Of a stretch of 64,000 bases of DNA, positions 34,280 through 47,150 are shown piece after piece (positions within the stretch are counted from its first letter, which is position 1; each line of letters starts with the position of its first letter). A program made the translations under genes and the position numbers. The DNA is from Phyllostachys edulis. Taxonomy: Eukaryota > Streptophyta > Magnoliopsida > Poales > Poaceae. Location of the stretch: positions 64,318,877 to 64,382,876 of the forward strand of contig CM070548.1 in assembly GCA_036346405.1 (NCBI GenBank). The letters are read 5' to 3'. The notes below the pieces were generated by a model. That model did no database searches. It was not told where the DNA came from and saw only the letters and a list, made by a program, of their open reading frames with translations.

Positions 34280-34607
34280 TGTTATGGAGCAAGACGGGAG
34301 GCGCTCTAGAAGGCGCGCGGACAGTAACGCGTGCCGTAGCGCCAAGCGAACAGTACCCATTGGTACTGTAGCGCAATTACTTCTTATACATGCTAATTGG
34401 TTTCCTAGGATAAAGAATAGTTGATTAGACGTCAAGTCGGATTGTCCCTATAAAAGGGATAATATATATCCATTTCTTAGTCTCTCTTCTTCCTCTTCAA
34501 CTAAGTCTCGGAGCCTTGACGGTGGCATGACCAACTGTTCACGGACGAGTGCCCTACCCTCGGTCTTCGAATCCGTACCCCAACAGTTACCAACGGTTAC
34601 CGCAACA
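34280..34607 (+). mobile_element. Solo LTR, 328 bp, in the NLR promoter region
   Basis: Starts TGTTATGG and ends CCGCAACA, flanked by tctat at 34275-34279 and 34608-34612. It contains a TATA box (cctataaaaggg, about 34447). The paralogous site in copy A near 31210 (atcttcta/aacagaac) lacks it. It ends 197 bp before the NLR ATG, so its promoter could act on the gene. Confidence 0.87.
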
Positions 34608-34804
34608 TCTATATCGAACTTTCACATGCTACGTGTGGAAATGACTGTATTAAGACAAAATATCCGGCAGCATTTATGTTGACTGTGAGGGGTTGACTTT
34701 TACAATTTTTATCTGACCCACCATTCTGAACTTTCCTCTGATGTCTTCCTCCTCCACTTCCTCTCTACTCATACCTAATCCTTTTGTACTTCCGTGTATG
34801 CTTC

Positions 34805-37800
34805 ATGGCTGAGCATGCCATGGTTAGCACCGCTTTTGGTGCGATGAACTCAGTCCTCAGCAAGCTTGCTAGCTTGCTGACCAACGAATACAAGTTGCTC
34901 AAGGGAGTGAAGCAAGAGATTATGTTCCTGAAAGTTGAGCTTGAAAGCATGCAGGCTTTCCTCAAGAAGATGTCAGAAGTTGAGGACGAGCTCGACGAGC
35001 AGGTGAAGTGCTGGATGAAGGAGGTGCGGGAACTGTCCTATGACATAGATGATTGCATCGATGAGTTTGCGGGCCGCCTCAAACATGAGCCCAGCTGTGA
35101 GCTGAATGGCATCTCAAGCTTCATCAGTCGAATCACCAAGCTGATCGCATCAATCAAGGATCACTACCAAATTTCCAAGGAGATCCGAAGCATAAGGGTC
35201 CGTGTTGGGGAGGCTAGTAGGCGGCATAAGAGATACAAGGTTGATGATACTGTCTGCAAGCCTGGCAAGGTGACCGTTGACCCTCGTTTGCCTGCTCTCT
35301 ACAAAGATGCATCTGAGCTTGTAGGCATTGATGGACCAAAGAATGAGCTCATAAGGTGGTTAACAGAGGGCGAGAGTGGCTCAGTACAGCAACTGAAGGT
35401 GATGTCCATTGTTGGATCTGGAGGATTGGGCAAGACAACCCTTGCTAACCAGGTATATCACAATCTTGAGGGAATATTTGAGTGCCGGGCTTTTGTGTCT
35501 GTTTCTCACAAGCCTGATATGAAGAAGATTCTAAGGGACATACTTTCTGGAGTTGGGTACAATGGTCTGGAAGTTGCATGGGATGAGAGTAAACTCATTC
35601 ATGAACTCCGAAAATACCTAAGGTTTGCAAGGTAAACATATCAGTACTAATTTTATTCAAAACACAATTTTACTTTGGATGAAGTTTGTTTCCTTGAATT
35701 TATATAGTTCAAAATAGAATACATAAAAATTGGAATTGGGACATGGGGTCATGTGCCTTAATAAACACCAAATGAAACCAGGAGATAAAATCGGATTGGG
35801 AGAGAAAGTAGGCGTATAAGGGGTAGCTTGATCCTGACATCCTGAATTTACATCTTATCATCTTATGTGTGCCTGTAAAAATATTGAGTGAGGACTAGAT
35901 ACTGTACTTTCTCTTTGGAGGCTCAAAATATTGATATTAACTGGAACAATAATTAGAAATTTTGTTATTTACATCCTGGCTATCTTAGTTGCCTTGAAAA
36001 ACTTAATCCGACCCTCTCAAGAAGTTTTGAGTGTAATGGTGTTCTTGTTAGTGCTACATCTGTCTTGGTTATGTGCCATATAGAGATTGTTCTCTTTCAA
36101 CATTTCTTACCATTATTCTCTTGCCTCTGTCATGACCATACTAACCTCCTTTTTCACAATATCTGCATGGCAGGTACTTTGTCGTTATTGATGATATATG
36201 GAGTGCATCTGTGTGGGAAATTCTCAGGTGTGCTTTACCTGATAATAATTGTGGCAGTAGAATAATAGCAACCACGCGTATTACTAACCTAGACAAATCA
36301 AGTTACGTACCTGGTCATTGTGACATCTATCATCTTAAACCTCTTGATAGTGTCACTTCTAGAAGGTTGTTTTTTAAAAGGATTTTTGGTTCTGAGGGTA
36401 GTTTGCCAAGTCAACTAACGGGAGTCACTGAGAAGATTTTGAAAAAATGCGGTGGCATGCCATTAGCTATAATCAGCATAGCTTCTTTGTTGGCTACTAA
36501 AGCACAAACGAAGGAACAGTGGGAGAATGTAAAGAACTCTATGGACTCTGGACTAGACCATCATGCTGGTTTTGAAAGAATGAACTGGATATTATCGCTT
36601 AGTTACTGCCATCTTCCACAACACCTAAAAACTTGCATGCTGTACTTATGCATGTTTCCAGAGGATTATATTATTTCGAGGGATATGTTGGTGCAGCAAT
36701 GGATAGCTGAAGGATTTATTTGCACTGGCAATGGACAAAGTTTAGTGGAAGTAGGGTATAATTACTTTAACGAGCTCATCAACAGAAGTATGATCCAGGC
36801 AGTAGATGTTGAGTACAATGGTGAAGCAATGTCTTGTCAAGTCCATGATATGATTCGTAGTCTCATAATATCGAAGTCAAATCAAGAAAATTTTGTTACC
36901 ATACTTTCCACATCAGAGATTGCATCCTTTGCATCAAGTAAGATTCGTCGGCTGTCTCTCCAGTACATTGATAAAGAATGTGGCATGGTTCCAACAATGA
37001 CAACTCTATCGCATGTCCGTTCATTTAGTATTTTTGGACATTGTAATCAAATGCCTTCTCTCATGGAGTTCAAAGTTTTGCGCGTGTTGGAAATGGAAGA
37101 TTGCTGGCAATTGGAGAACCATCATCTTAAGTATATAGGGAGGCTATCTCAACTAAAGTATTTGGGACTTAGAGGAACACATATCAGTGAGCTCCCGGAA
37201 CAGATTGGGGAACTAAAATATTTGGAGACGTTAGACCTGAGGTTAAGCCATTTAAAAGAATTACCAGCAGTTATTGTTCAACTTCGACGATTGGCACACC
37301 TATTTTTTGATTCTAAAATTAAATTGCCAGATGGAATTGGAGAGATGCAAGCTTTACAGGAACTTTCATCTTTTGACGTTTGTCGGAGTTCCATAACCTC
37401 AATACAAGAGCTTGGTAGGCTAGCCAATCTAAGGGTGCTAGAGATGGCTTGGAGATCCTTTGGTATGATTGGTAATGTCAGAAGCTACAACAACAATCTT
37501 GTCTCATCCCTTGGTAGGCTCGGAACATGCAGCCTTAGGTCCCTGTTCATTCAAGGTTACAACAGTTCTCTCCAAGATTTCTCATTGGATTTATGGTGTC
37601 CTCCTCCACGTCTCCAAAAATTTGTCACCATCAAGTGTATCACTACTGTTCCAAAGTGGCTGGGCTCACTTGTCAACCTTAGTTATGTGGACGTCAGTGT
37701 TCTTCGAACAATGCAAGGGGATATTGATATCCTTGGTGAGATACCCAATCTGCTCTTTCTCAGGATAGGCTCAGAAGTAGCCCCCTACAAAAGGCTCATC

Positions 37801-38214
37801 ATTCATAATCAAGCTTTCCAATCCCTAAATGAGTTTAGATTTATTTGCTTGCTCACAGAGGGGCTGGAATTTCAGGCTGGAGCTATGCCAAGGCTCCGAA
37901 GGCTTTGTTTTCAGTTTGTAGCATGGGAAGTAAGTTGTACGCCGGGTGGTTTTGATTTTGGTCTCAAACACCTATCCTCCCTCAAGGAAGCTGAGATCAA
38001 GATTGACTGTTTTGCTGCTTCAACTGGGGAAGGTAATGCTGCAGAGGCCGCCATCAGAAATGCAGCAAGGATGCTACCCAACAATCCCTCACTGGACATC
38101 AAGAGATTCAGTGCCGATGATAATAGTGCGGAGGAGGATTTTGGTTTTATTGTAGAGGCGACAACAAACGGGAGGTGGATGCAGCAAAGGATGGCACGCC
38201 AAGCAGAGCCATGA
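34805..38214 (+). CDS. CC-NB-ARC-LRR disease-resistance-type protein (NLR)
   Basis: Exons 34805-35631 and 36174-38214 joined by a GT...AG intron (35632-36173) encode 955 residues. Order: Rx-type coiled-coil N-domain with the EDVID-like region SYDIDDCIDEF (residues about 80-90); P-loop GSGGLGKTT (about 204-212); kinase-2 FVVIDDIW beginning near 279, just after the splice; RNBS-B GSRIIATTR; GLPL as CGGMPLAI (about 369); RNBS-D CMLYLCMFPEDY; MHD as QVHDM (about 498). LRRs run from about 545 (e.g. LKYLGLRGTHISELPEQIGEL). Family role: intracellular immune receptor whose nucleotide switch triggers defence. All key motifs are present. The ATG chosen starts MAEHAMVSTA, typical of grass CNLs. Ligand unknown. 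Confidence 0.94.
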
Positions 38215-38668
38215 TCCTTGCCAAATCAAGTGGCATATATTTGAGAGGAAAGGTAAGCTTTCTAGATTCTCTGTGATATGAAGTAATTAGAAAGTTGCAC
38301 TTCTTGATTTCATAACTATATCTGTCATTAATCAAATGCTTCTTTGTTAGGATTTAGGGCCTACAAATTTTGTAATGGTTAGATTAAACTAGCCACACTT
38401 GTAAGCAGTACTAGTGTTACCATTGTCAGCATTCTCATTTATACACCGACACTGTTAATCCTCACGGATGATTAAGATTCAGAACAAAACAAACTTATAT
38501 ATGAACCTATTTATGAGATGCTTGTTGCATGCTTTGCTTCCGTCTAGTACGAGAACAAATGAGTCATAGCTGCTGAAATCCCCTGTTGCTCTGTCAATTG
38601 GAAGACTTACGGAGTAGGAATAACTGAATAAGCAAAAGATAGTTTTGTTGGTACAAGATAGAACAGTA
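38215..38668 (+). other. NLR 3' region up to the MULE
   Basis: Non-coding, A/T-rich. Includes the left copy of the direct repeat tagaacagta (38659-38668) that flanks the MULE. Confidence 0.5.
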
Positions 38669-38945
38669 GATAATTTTTTATTTAATCTTTTTTATTAATA
38701 TTTTAAATTTAACCTCTTGCTAACCTTATTTCCAATTCTGACCCTTTTGGTCACGCCATAAACTATGGTGCGGCAAAATCGTTCTGTCCCGCCACTGACC
38801 TCGGCCTTGCACAATCTGCCATGCAAGCCCTTGCCCGCGTGCCGTGCCAGCGTAGATGGCTGGTGTGGCATCTGTCACGCCATATCTCATGGCGTGACGA
38901 GTTAGCTTGTCACGTCAACATGCGTGGCGTGACAGTCGTGACTTA
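38669..38945 (+). repeat. Left TIR of the MULE
   Basis: Inverted relative to 46865-47140, roughly three-quarters identical by eye. It has an outer A/T-rich part and an inner GC-rich part with repeated catggcgtgac. Confidence 0.85.
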
Positions 38946-40283
38946 GGAGAGTCGGCGCAGCCAGTTCTTCATATCTCCCCATCTTCTCCATCCACTCCCG
39001 TGCGCCTCTCTACTCCCGTTCCCAATCTCTTCCGTCCTCTCGCCGCCGGACATCCTTCCCTCGGTGGTAGTCCTCCATCGCCGCTCCACCCCACATGGCG
39101 GTCTTCATCCCTAGTCGAAGGTAAAAACCGTGCATGTGATGAAATGGTGCCGCCTTTTTGTGGAATGTTTGCTTGTACTCATGGGGCAGAAGTGAACGCT
39201 AGAATTATTGTCTCTTGGATATTCATGAATTGCAATGTGAGATTATGAATAAAGTTAACTAGATGGCATGTTGGCGTAGTTGTTTGTTCCATTTAGAAAT
39301 GTGTTTCTTTTGTAGATTATGGCTACAGTGTGAGAATGTTCCATTTAGAAATGTGATTCATGAATTGCAATGTGATAATGTTGTGTAATTTGTTGCAAAG
39401 ATATAATAAGTGGGAATTGCAATCATCCGTTTGTTGACAACATGCATGTCTTGTTTGTGTCCTTTAACGTGCAATTTGGTGAGAGGCTTGTTGAGGGTGG
39501 GGTGCAGTGAACCGTAGCAATAGGAATATGCGCACTGATGGACCTTGCAGTAAGAATGATTGTTGAATTCTAGGACTTTATGCTTTTTTTTTGTTTGGTT
39601 GTCAAATGTAATTTTGTTGGGACTTGTTATCATTATCTTCCTAATTTGTATATTGCATAGTATTTAGTTAACTATTGTAGTGTCACTTGCAATTTGTTAT
39701 CATTCAAATTTGAAAAAAATTGGCTACAACACACAGCAGTTTTGTGTTGTGTGCTTCAGGACACTAGGTTTTTGGCGTCTTTGATGAAACATGCTACTAA
39801 ATCGTGGGTATTTGCCACAGGACACTGATGCTATTATAGTAATATTATATTGACTATCAAGGAGAGAGTGTGTGAAATGCCTATTTTGCCCCTCTATACT
39901 TGTCCCCTTTTCCATTTTTTTGTCCTCCTTCCATTCTTATAAGCGTATATCAGCATTACTATAATTTATAATAAAGTCTGAGAAATCAACATTATTCAGC
40001 CATCTATTGAATATGGTATCAGTGGCTCTTGGGTTTGAAGAATTTGTTCCTTAGTAGGATATTATGAGAAATGAAAAGATCTTGTTTTCATCGTTGTTTT
40101 AAACATATAATTTATTTTGGCCTGACTTTATTGGGAAGAAACCCATGTAGTAGTACAAGATAGTACCCTCTGTACTTGTACTTGCGTGTAAACCCAAGAT
40201 CTTTACTATAGTACTTGTGGTAGTTTGTACGTATGGTATGCAGTACTAACCTTGCAATGTTTTCTTTGCATTGTTGGATGTAG

Positions 40284-42965
40284 ATGTATAAAGTTGTTCG
40301 TGTTTGTACTGGTGGGCCGGTTAGCCAAACGGGTAATGCTACAGACTTTGGTGGCATGGAAGTGACCGTTCTTGTGTTTCGAGAATCACCAGGCTTGCAA
40401 ACTCTTCTGACGAGGATTAAGTCGACCTTTGGATGGGATGAGCCGGGGGTCGATGTTGGAATGCAAGAGCGATACGACGCTGTGTTGGGTTCTAAGGTGT
40501 ACGCCTTGTTGATACCAATTTCGTCCGACGATAATTGGGACACGTACAAGGAGGTTGTGCTCGCATCTCAGGTCCGGTCGCTGGAGGTTGTTGTGGAGAG
40601 GATAATCATCGTTAAGGATTTGCGAAACAATTTGGATGTGGTGAATGGCAATAGCTCTCGTTCTTTCGCAAGCCCCCCCCCCCAATGGAGGAGCAACATT
40701 CCCAAGAGTTCGTTGGCGTCGGTCTTATCAACGATGCCCCCCCTCCCCGTTGGTGGATCTGTCCTATGTGCCTGCTTCTTCCTCGCACCATGTTAGTGAC
40801 CCCGTGACTAATTTCAATGGTGCTTTAATGACCAACGAGCTTGAGGTGGAGGTGCTTCGAGATGGAACAACCGATGACCTTGAGTCTGACGAAGGCTAGA
40901 GCTTGATCGAAAACAAAGCTCCTACTCCGCTTTTCTCCTCTGAGGAAGGCCGGGTTCTTCGCAGTGTAATGGGTGAGGTCCCGTCGGTGTATGCGTTCAA
41001 TGATGTCAGAATGGCTAATAACGCGGTATGTGCAAATGGGCTGAAGAGCAGGAATGACTTTGTTGATCCGGAGAATGACCTAATACGTAAGAACATGTTG
41101 TTTCCAAGCATGAAATATATGGAGGTTTGATTGTAAGAATACTCAGTGCGGCATCATCGTCCGTTTGTAGTGCAACACTCTGATGCGAACAAGAGGTATA
41201 CCGTGAGGTGCGAGAGGTGGTGCGAATGGAAGGTATGGGGGCGCAAAACTAGGGACAAGTAATGGAAAATAACGAATGTGAAGCAGCCTCACTCTTGTGG
41301 GACTGCACGAGTGTCCGGGGAGTACCTTCAGGCAATAGCTAATTTCACTGCAAGACACATTACCAGGGTTGTGGTTGTCGATCCTAATGTGATCGTCGCC
41401 ACCCTCATTGAGGTTATATTTGGGTTCATTAAGTACCGCGTGAAGTACGAGAAAGTATGAAGGGCAAAGCAGAGAGCAATGCAATTACTGTGGGGTGATT
41501 GGAAGGAGGCTTACGGGTTGGTTTATCGAATCCTAACCGCTATGTAGGCCAAGAATTCGGGTATGGAGTTTTATCTTTGGCACAGGAACCGAACGGAACC
41601 CGACGGAGGTGTTATGAAACATGTTCTAGGGCGGGTGTACTGGTCCTTTGGGCAATGCAAAGAGGCCTTCAAGCATTGCAGACTTATCTTATCAGTTGAT
41701 GTCACATTCCTAATAGGGAAGTACCATGGTGTCTTGATGCTCGCTGTGGGTATTGATGCGGAGGACCAACTGATTCCATTAGCATTCGCACTGACAGAGG
41801 GTGAGAACAACGCAAGCTGGCAATAGTTCATGGATATAGTTCGTCTACGTCTCGTTGGGCTAGGACGACAGGTTTGCATCGTTTCGGACAGGCACCGCGG
41901 CATTTTGAACGCCGTGAAGAGCAGACTTGACGGACACCTAGATGTGCTGTATCGGTGGTGCATGCGTCACTTAGCGGCAGATTTCTTTAAGCAATGCAGT
42001 AGGGAAGATCTCATAAGAAATTTCAAACTGTTGTGCGAATGTTTGGAGAAGAGGGACTTCAATGTTAAGCTGACAGAGCTAAGGGGATTGACCAACGATC
42101 GAGGGAATAAGTGGTTGGACGAGGTCTTGGAGCAGAAGACGAAGTGGGCCCAGGCATACAATGATGGTGGCGGTTGGTATGGTATGATGACAACGAACAT
42201 CTCAGAGGTGTTCAACAACGTTATTAAGGGCATCCGTACTATGCCAGTATCAGCTATCTTGGAGTACTCATTTAGGAAGATCAACTCATACTCTGTGGAT
42301 CGGTGGACCCGTGCAAGGGATGCATACAATGCGGGCGAGTGTTGGGGTGCGGCTGCTGCCAAACACCTTGCTATGGCGGAGGAAGAGTCATGCAATCAGG
42401 AGGTAGAGGAATACGACCCCACTTTGCATATCTATGCTGTCAGAGCAGCCGGTGGTGGAACATCGATAGGGAGCGAGCGTTATGGTGGCCGAAACCATAG
42501 AGTTAACCTGAATGCGGGAGATTGTATTTGCATGGTCCTGATTTTGCTACATGTCCCATGCTCTCACATCATCACCGCCTGTCGCGTGCACGACATAAGT
42601 CACCTTTCTAACACCTTCATTGCGGAGGAATTCTCAAAGCTACCCAAGATGAGGACTTGGGAGAAGATATTCGAGCCTTACCTTGATCTCTCGCACTGGC
42701 CACCGTACGTGGGGAGGAATACATTCCTGACAAAGAAATGATGAACAAGCGACGCGATCAAAAAAAGAGGAAGAGGCTTCGCAATGATATAGACCTCTCA
42801 CAGCAAGGCGTTAAGGACATGTACAGTCTTAGGGACTTCGACGACACCACCATAACCAACATGTGCTCGGAGTCTCACGAGCATGGACACACCAGGACAA
42901 AGCACATGAGTAGGGATTGCCAGCCACGTAGGGTAAGGCGGCGAACCAATGTTGTTGTTGTGTGA
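40284..42965 (+). pseudogene. MULE transposase (mudrA-type), several stops and shifts
   Basis: N-terminal MuDR-like part 40284-40670 (VTVLVFRESPGLQTLLTRI). Then a run of 11 C at 40673-40683 where the frame is lost. The DNA-binding region 40903-41270 has FPSMKYMEV and RCERWCEWKVWG, with stops. The catalytic domain 41580-42230 has the first Asp in LSVDVTFLIGKYHG, the second in IVSDRHRGIL and a candidate Glu in NISEVFNNVIKG. An in-frame TAG stands at 41824-41826. A SWIM zinc finger (CICM...LLHVPCSHIITAC) lies at 42525-42590. A Cys/His tail follows. It would bind the TIRs and move the element; the stops make it non-functional. Confidence 0.9.
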
Positions 42966-43064
42966 AAATGATTGTTGTTTTTTTTATAGAGTTCACTCCT
43001 TTGAATTTTCTAGATTGTTTTGTACCTCATGTATATTTAAAAAAATCTTTTCCTATAATGCAGG

Positions 43065-46000
43065 ATGTCGCAGCATCCGCAGTACGCGTTGCTCCTCTCG
43101 GAGTACGATGACGACCACCGTGCCCACCGCATAGCCGACGAGGGTGTGGTGAGATTTGCTAATATTTTATTCGATCATGCTTCTAACTTATTGACCATTT
43201 GTTTGTTTCACTTATTTATTTGCTTATCTCTCTTACAGGTACTTTAGCCACTTCGCTCTCGGACCCACACCCTTTACCAGCCTTAATAGTTACTCTTACA
43301 GCCCAGCTAATATAACTAGGTTGGTGGTCAAGAAATAAGCTTGCCTTCATATTCATAGTAAGGATCGACGTCAACGAATCCTGGATCAGATACTCCTGCC
43401 GGAGTCGGTTCGTCTTCTGCAAATATCCGGCATACAAGAATAATAAAATAAATATTTATTTTCTTTTGGGGCTACTTCCTTTTTCAACAGGTTTTAGTTT
43501 AATTAAATTCTTTTTCAGATCCGTGTAGGTTAGCGTTTCCTAGCAGCTATTTTCCTACGACCGGTTAGCTCTTAGAACCTATGGTCGCAGAACTCACGCA
43601 CGCTCGCCCTTAGTTTGGGCTAGCTCTAAACAGAAAGGTTAAACTTCTTTTATCCGGGACCCTTGGATTTCCCTGAATTCAAACGATCCTAATTTAACTA
43701 TACATGCTCGCACGCAGAGCACAAAGATGCTATACCCACACTAACCAGACACTATACACACCCTAACACAAAACGCTACACGTACACCGCACTAACGCTA
43801 AACCTACACAACACACTCACACAGAACACACCCAACACAAAACACAAAACACACACACGCACACACTGCTCACACAACACACCCACACACAACACGCCCT
43901 CACACCCCCTTCCTCTCTCGGCTCCTCACCTCCTCTCCTCTTCCTCCCTGCTCTCTCCCTCCCCTATTCGGATTTGGCGCCGCTGAGCTCCCTTAGTTCC
44001 CCTCCGCCGGCTCCTCCTCCGGATCCAAGCCACTGTCCCGGTTGCTTCCTTGGGTGGGGGTCGGTTGGTGAGAATTTTGGGTGGGCTTTTGGTGGTGGTG
44101 GTGGTTTGGTTCTTCGGTACATGGTGGGTTTCGGTGGTGGTGAGGTTTGGTGGGTTTTGGTAGTGATGGCATGGTGGCTTCGATTGGCTTTGTGGCCTCG
44201 GTGATGATTCTGGGGAATTTTGGGTGATATTATGTTGGTGGCATGATGTTGGCATGGGACAACATGGTTCCTTGGGCTTGATTATGGTGGGTTTTTGTTT
44301 TCATGGGCATGGTGGTGCTAGTGGTCTTGTTTCCTGGGTATGATGGCGATGTTGGTAGCTTGCTTTACCTACTATTTTTTCTGAGGGACCGGTGTCCTGT
44401 GACACCGGTTGGGCCCATTTAGTTCCGCCACTGTTCTTGAGCTTCAGCCTTGCTTCAAACCCTAACTTGATACTTTCCCTTCCTTTTTGTTATGCTGTGT
44501 ACATTTTTAGTCTTGTTTCTTACTTCATCTAGTTCTATTTTACCATACAAGCTAGCTTTGGTAGCTAGCTAGGGTGCTGTGACGAGACTCGGGGCAGGGT
44601 TTGCGCCGGGAGCTTATCCCCGCTCCGAGGGCGCGCGGTTGCCTTTGCGGCTTGCCACTTGCGTTGTTATTGTGCCGACAGAGGTTTGGTATGCCTTTCT
44701 CCTTGGCTACTTTGCCTTGTTGGTTGTGGTTGTGTGCAGTGCTGTGTGATGATGTTGAGATGGATGATAGCAGGGGATGGCCTAACATGTGGGCTTATCG
44801 GGAGGTTGGTTGGTGGGGAAAAGGTGGGTTGGTTTGCGGTGTCCTTGATGAATGCTCGCTGTCCACTAGATTCTAGTTGGTCGTGGGCGCTCACTGGTTG
44901 CCGCGGTCCCCCTTGCCTTCCTCTACCTCCTTGTCTTCGGCATCTCTTCCCTGACCTTCCTTTCTTGGTGGGCTGTGATGAGGGATAGAGTCGGTTCGGC
45001 TTGCTCCTTGCTCTGGGAGGCAGTGGTATTGCTGGTTCTTCTTCTTGGTTGAGAATGGTTGCTGGTTCTTCTTGGTTTAGAATGGTTCAATGTGAATACA
45101 GGGTGGTCAAATGGCTGAAATGGTGGGTTTTTATTTGGGGCTTCAGTTGTTGCTCCCTCTCTCTCTCCTCTACTGCTTATTGACTAAAATACCCTCATCC
45201 TATCTTCTACTTTCTCAGTGAGAGCTGTTTAGCTGTGCAAAATGCATGGATCGATGGTCCATAAAGCATTATTCGTCAGATTTTCTATAGTTGAGGTAAG
45301 GTGGAAAAGTGGCCGTCGGATTTTATTTTATAACTGCCGGGTTATGAAACCCACCGAAGTAAGAGGATGCCAACTGGCCCCGGACAGTCTGGGAATCTCG
45401 ATGAGCTTCACGTGATTTGATAACAGTCCTTCTTTAATTCTAACTTTAATTCATAGCTTTTGGTTTGCTACTGATCTTTTGGTTTTTGCGGACAATGGAA
45501 ATGTGGTCAGGGTTTTGGATTGGCCGAGGAAGAGCCCGACTAGTTGGTGATACATGGACAAGGATGCAGATGCTCGAGGCTACCAAGCATGCAAAGTTGT
45601 CTGTTGTAATTTACTTACTGTTGTAATCTTTTTATTTTTTCTTACTTATAATGGATCATTGTAATTAGCTCTAAGTTGTAATCTTTCTTTTGAATTCTTT
45701 GTAATTAATTTGAGACTGTATCAATGTTGTATTATTACGCTAAAATTCGTATTGTAATTTCTGGAGATGGATTCTTGTATTACTTTTCTGGTAATGAAAT
45801 ATTGTAATTGACTTTGAGATTGTAACGATGTTATACTTTTTGAGTTATAAAATCTATTGTAAACTTTTGATAATATGATGTTGTATGTTATTGAGTTGTC
45901 ACGCACTCTATTTGTCTGTAATTACTGTTGAGATGAATTTAATTTACTGCTTATTACTGTTTCGATGAGTTTAATCGTTAGGGTTCTCACAGACTACGAG

Positions 46001-46195
46001 AAGAGGGAGGAGGAGTGCCGCAACGAAGAGCACATCGAGCGTATCCGGCGAGAGATGCAAGGTCATCTCGAGGTGTGCAAGTGCAGGGAGCGCGAGGCTC
46101 ACGAGAGGCAATACGAGACAAAGATGGAAATGGCGGCCAAGGCCAAGGCGGCCGGCAATGAGTACAATGCCGAGCTCACAAAGAAGGGCAAATAG
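43065..46195 (+). pseudogene. Second MULE gene, split by a long intron or insertion
   Basis: The first exon (43063-43148) follows a tgcag acceptor and reads MSQHPQYALLLSEYDDDHRAH, ending at a gtg/gtgag donor. The last exon (about 45993-46195) follows ctcacag and reads DYEKREEECRNEEHIERIRR, a long charged coiled coil ending with a stop at 46193-46195. Between them 43255-45960 looks inserted. Rice MULEs often carry a second gene of this kind next to the transposase. I do not know its function. The middle of the protein is missing or unrecognised. Confidence 0.5.
43255..45960. other. Unclassified repeat sequence inside the second MULE gene
   Basis: 43255-43440 on the minus strand resembles the 3' part of a gypsy LTR. 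43735-43910 is a CA-rich simple repeat. 43970-45200 is GT/GC-rich with no gene. 45550-45960 is A/T-rich with many ttgtaat motifs like a 3' end. Likely one or more insertions; I could not fix ends or a target duplication. Confidence 0.45.
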
Positions 46196-46864
46196 CCTCA
46201 GTCCACACAACAGGTCAGGCCATTCCGTAGTGTCCCCCCGTCCTACCCGCCATGTTAATCCTATCTCCTAAAGGTATGTATACTTACATGGTCCGAATGC
46301 TTGTGTCGCAGTGTACCATAGTAGTAGCGAGGATAACTAAAGCAATTAGCCAAACCATCATGCCATGTGACCACATGTAACGTGCTTCTGTCTGCGGACT
46401 CTAATGTATTTCTGGTTCCATGCCTCGCACTTTACCTTCGGTTGAAAGATTTTATCAGCACGAGTACATTTGTAATCTCCAAGCCTTGTACAAAAATTGG
46501 ACTTCGTGACGTTGTGAAAATGAATGATCCAAGAGTAACGATGTGAAGTTCTGAGCTTGAAAAATCCTGAGGGATTTTCGTTCTACCCTTGATGGAGCTT
46601 CCATACTTCCAGCAGAACTTTTGGTCCCAGTTGTCTTTATCATCTAAGTAGCTTATTGTGTTGACATAAATGTGATTAGATGTGTCAACTTCATTACTGT
46701 CTCATTGTGTACAGGGTCATGCATTGTTAGCTCTATAAGTTTAACTAAAGACAGAGTTGGTGGCCAGGAATTGCTGTCTTTCTTCTTTTTTCTTTTAAGG
46801 ATGAAGTTTCTTTGGTTTCAAAGTAGAGTTCATCGTCCAAGAACACATTCAAATAATGTTCTGC

Positions 46865-47140
46865 TCTGTCACGCCAACTCTCATGGTGTGACAAGTCTGC
46901 CTTGTTACGCCAGGAGTGCGGGTGCGACAGCTGCCACATAAGCCCTCCAAGCTGGCATGACACGCCCGCGAGGGCTTGCGTGGCAGCTTGGGCTATGCCG
47001 CGATAGGTGGCTTGACAACACGTTTTGATCATACCACATGTAATGTCGTGGCTAAAGAGGTCAGAATTGGAAATAAAGTTAGTGAGAGGTTAAATTTAAA
47101 ATATTAATAAAAAAGATTAAATAATAAAAAGTCTCAGCAG
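46865..47140 (-). repeat. Right TIR of the MULE
   Basis: Inverted partner of 38669-38945. The outermost A/T-rich 90 bp match best. Confidence 0.85.
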
Positions 47141-47150
47141 TAGAACAGTA

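Larger units (their letters stand above)
30995..35047 (+). repeat. Tandem duplication of the NLR promoter and 5' coding end
   Basis: Copy A (about 30995-34068) and copy B (about 34075-35047) share a promoter block (gggtagagctcc...ttccaaaatg...ccatatgctg...gatcagttcc; 31074-31210 against 34136-34280). They also share the stretch before the gene (gtattaag, tatccagcagcatt) and the coiled-coil coding start. Once insertions are removed each copy is roughly 650-700 bp. Similarity ends at 34068, inside the coiled-coil domain. Copy B is continuous with the intact NLR gene; copy A ends in a truncated start. Confidence 0.82.
38669..47140 (+). mobile_element. Mutator-like element (MULE), 8.5 kb, with long TIRs
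   Basis: Inverted ends of about 270 bp (38669-38945 and 46865-47140) share tttaatcttttttattaata and ggcgtgacag motifs. tagaacagta occurs immediately outside both ends (38659-38668, 47141-47150), covering the 9 bp duplication expected. Inside are a mudrA-type transposase, now broken, and a second ORF on the same strand. The 5' untranslated zone 38946-40283 likely has an intron (gaaggtaaaaacc near 39119 to gttggatgtag before the ATG at 40284). It lies between the NLR gene and the membrane-protein gene. Confidence 0.88.

Noticed and set aside
34784..34804. An upstream NLR start seven codons before the chosen ATG
   Set aside because: The codon there is TTG; the first ATG, at 34805, gives the usual MAEHAMVSTA start.
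43735..43910. CA-rich tract as a functional element
   Set aside because: Simple-sequence repeat in an unclassified insertion; nothing else supports a role.
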